A stretch of 21,012 nucleotides of DNA from Pelargonium nanum (Eukaryota > Streptophyta > Magnoliopsida > Geraniales > Geraniaceae): assembly GCA_036897485.1 (NCBI GenBank), contig JAYMTF010001848.1, positions 1 to 21,012 of the forward strand, written 5' to 3'. A model generated the notes under the pieces. It ran no database searches. It saw only the letters and a list, made by a program, of their open reading frames with translations, and was not told the origin of the DNA. The translations under genes were made by a program, and so were the position numbers. Below, in pieces: positions 20,335 to 21,012 of the stretch (within the stretch, counting starts at the first letter, position 1; each line of letters starts with the position of its first letter).

Positions 20335-20518
20335 AAAACTTACTTGGGGAACGATGTGACCCGCCCGGATTCAAGATTTTTAACGAGGTGTCATCACTTC
20401 ATTAATATATAGCAGAGCTTAAGCCAAAAAATAATTTAGCTTAGAGGACTTGTCATTCCCTTATATATGTTTGTGGCAATGATTAGAGACAAATACATGA
20501 ATACCAAAACTTACTTGG
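20335..20518. repeat. 13-bp direct repeat duplicating the BAHD splice donor
   Basis: AAAACTTACTTGG occurs identically at 20335-20347 and 20506-20518. On the minus strand this is CCAAGTAAGTTTT, spanning the exon 1/intron boundary (CCAA/GTAAGT). The second, intron-internal copy is therefore a perfect extra donor. The 158 bp between the copies include a MITE remnant. Confidence 0.8.
20346..20447 (-). mobile_element. Truncated fold-back MITE, copy C, in the BAHD intron
   Basis: About 100 bp match one half of MITE copies A and B: 'cccgcccggattcaaga', the near-palindrome 'gaggtgtcatcacttc' and 'gcttaagccaaaaaataattt'. The other half is missing, so the copy is truncated. It has the same orientation as copy A. 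Confidence 0.6.
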
Positions 20519-21012
20519 CTCGCCAAATGAAAGCCCTGAGAGCCTCAAACGTGGTAAAATTGAGGCCGGACTCCTCCAACATGAGATTCTTTAGTCGATC
20601 CAACCACTCCTCCTTCACTTGAAACCACTCCTTCACAACCCTACCCACCTCCTCTTCGTACGGCCTCCACCCCTTCTCCACCCTCAGCACCTCCCCGATT
20701 CGCGCCGCCTCCACTAGAGGCGGTTCCCTCGGACCCAACAGACCCGCCCGATCCCACACCGGTTCAACCGAGACCCGCTCCGCCCCGCGAGCAAGCTCCA
20801 CCATCACGCTGAAAAACACGGTGGCGCCCAGCCCGTCGCACATCGAGTGGTGTAGCGCCGTCCCCAACACGTACCCGCCGCACTCGAACACCGTCACCTG
20901 AAGCATGCACGGGTTGACCAGCCCCTCTTCCGGACCCGGGTCGGGCACCAAGCGCTCAACGAAATCCGTGTCCGGGTCGTCGAGGTGGCTCACCGAGTCG
21001 AGGGTGCAGTTG

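Larger units (their letters stand above)
19757..21012 (-). pseudogene. BAHD-family acyltransferase, disrupted, 5' end cut by the window edge
   Basis: Exon 1 (21012-20515, continuing off the edge) and exon 2 (20281-19757) are joined by a GT-AG intron (20514-20282), giving ...FIWRAK-VRASKIAG.... BAHD enzymes move acyl groups from acyl-CoA to alcohols or amines in the cytosol. The catalytic HxxxD is present as HSMCD in 'TALHHSMCDGLG'. The second family motif DFGWG reads GFGWG ('STVGFGWGGPVTVLP'): GGT replaces the Asp codon. In exon 2 a TAA at 20235-20233 stands where Tyr is expected ('DVKFA*AMNVRRIV'). Soon after, near 20199, the frame shifts before 'YWGNGCVPMYAQTSARD', consistent with loss of a few bases. 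The downstream frame then runs intact to 'SSQEFDLS' and TGA. The style of the sequence resembles the clade of taxoid/benzoyl-type and alcohol acyltransferases; the substrate cannot be assigned. Two independent frame breaks plus a motif change argue for a pseudogene, though an assembly error could explain part. Exon 1 is notably GC-rich compared with the surroundings. Confidence 0.8.

Noticed and set aside
1-21012. CRISPR array, tRNA or rRNA gene, bacterial operon or phage system
   Set aside because: No regularly spaced repeats, cloverleaf with both Pol III boxes and a mature tRNA length, or prokaryotic gene organisation was seen; the tRNA-like boxes belong to the SINEs.

Overview
The window is nuclear DNA from a flowering plant, most likely a eudicot. 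It is AT-rich, its genes carry many short GT-AG introns, its proteins match plant families, and intergenic DNA holds plant-type transposon remnants (CACTA, LINE ORF1, PIF/Harbinger, MITE, tRNA-derived SINE). Nothing bacterial or organellar was seen. All gene models were built by hand from splice sites, reading phase and remembered protein families; no alignment or database search was run.

Layout. Positions 1-2,220 are transposon debris: A/C-rich imperfect repeats with telomere-like CCCTAA words, one end of a CACTA element at 1128, and a LINE ORF1 fossil with four in-frame stops (1608-2216). Positions 2,923-4,468 hold a five-exon minus-strand gene for a 201-residue protein with a signal peptide and one C-terminal membrane segment, family not recognised. 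It diverges from the main gene across a 543-bp shared promoter region. Positions 5,012-16,774 hold an intact 19-exon plus-strand gene of 1,989 codons, the plant homologue of CABIN1, a TPR scaffold subunit of the HIRA histone H3.3 chaperone complex. Positions 16,775-19,580 are intergenic. They contain two inverted copies of one fold-back MITE bracketing a broken PIF/Harbinger Myb/SANT-like gene. From 19,757 to the right edge lies a minus-strand BAHD acyltransferase. It has lost its frame and is cut by the window edge.

Main observation. Mobile DNA has altered splice sites in two neighbouring genes. In the CABIN1 gene a 91-bp antisense SINE sits at the intron 2/exon 3 junction. Its 18-bp target duplication has copied the 3' splice site, leaving an upstream decoy acceptor whose use would bring a stop codon into frame; the same intron appears to use a non-canonical GC donor. 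In the BAHD gene an identical 13-bp direct repeat containing the 5' splice site flanks a block with a MITE remnant, so the intron has two identical donors. The BAHD gene also has a premature TAA, a frameshift and a lost Asp in its DFGWG motif. No new multi-gene system was found. The most novel points are these splice-site duplications and the unrecognised membrane protein paired head-to-head with CABIN1.
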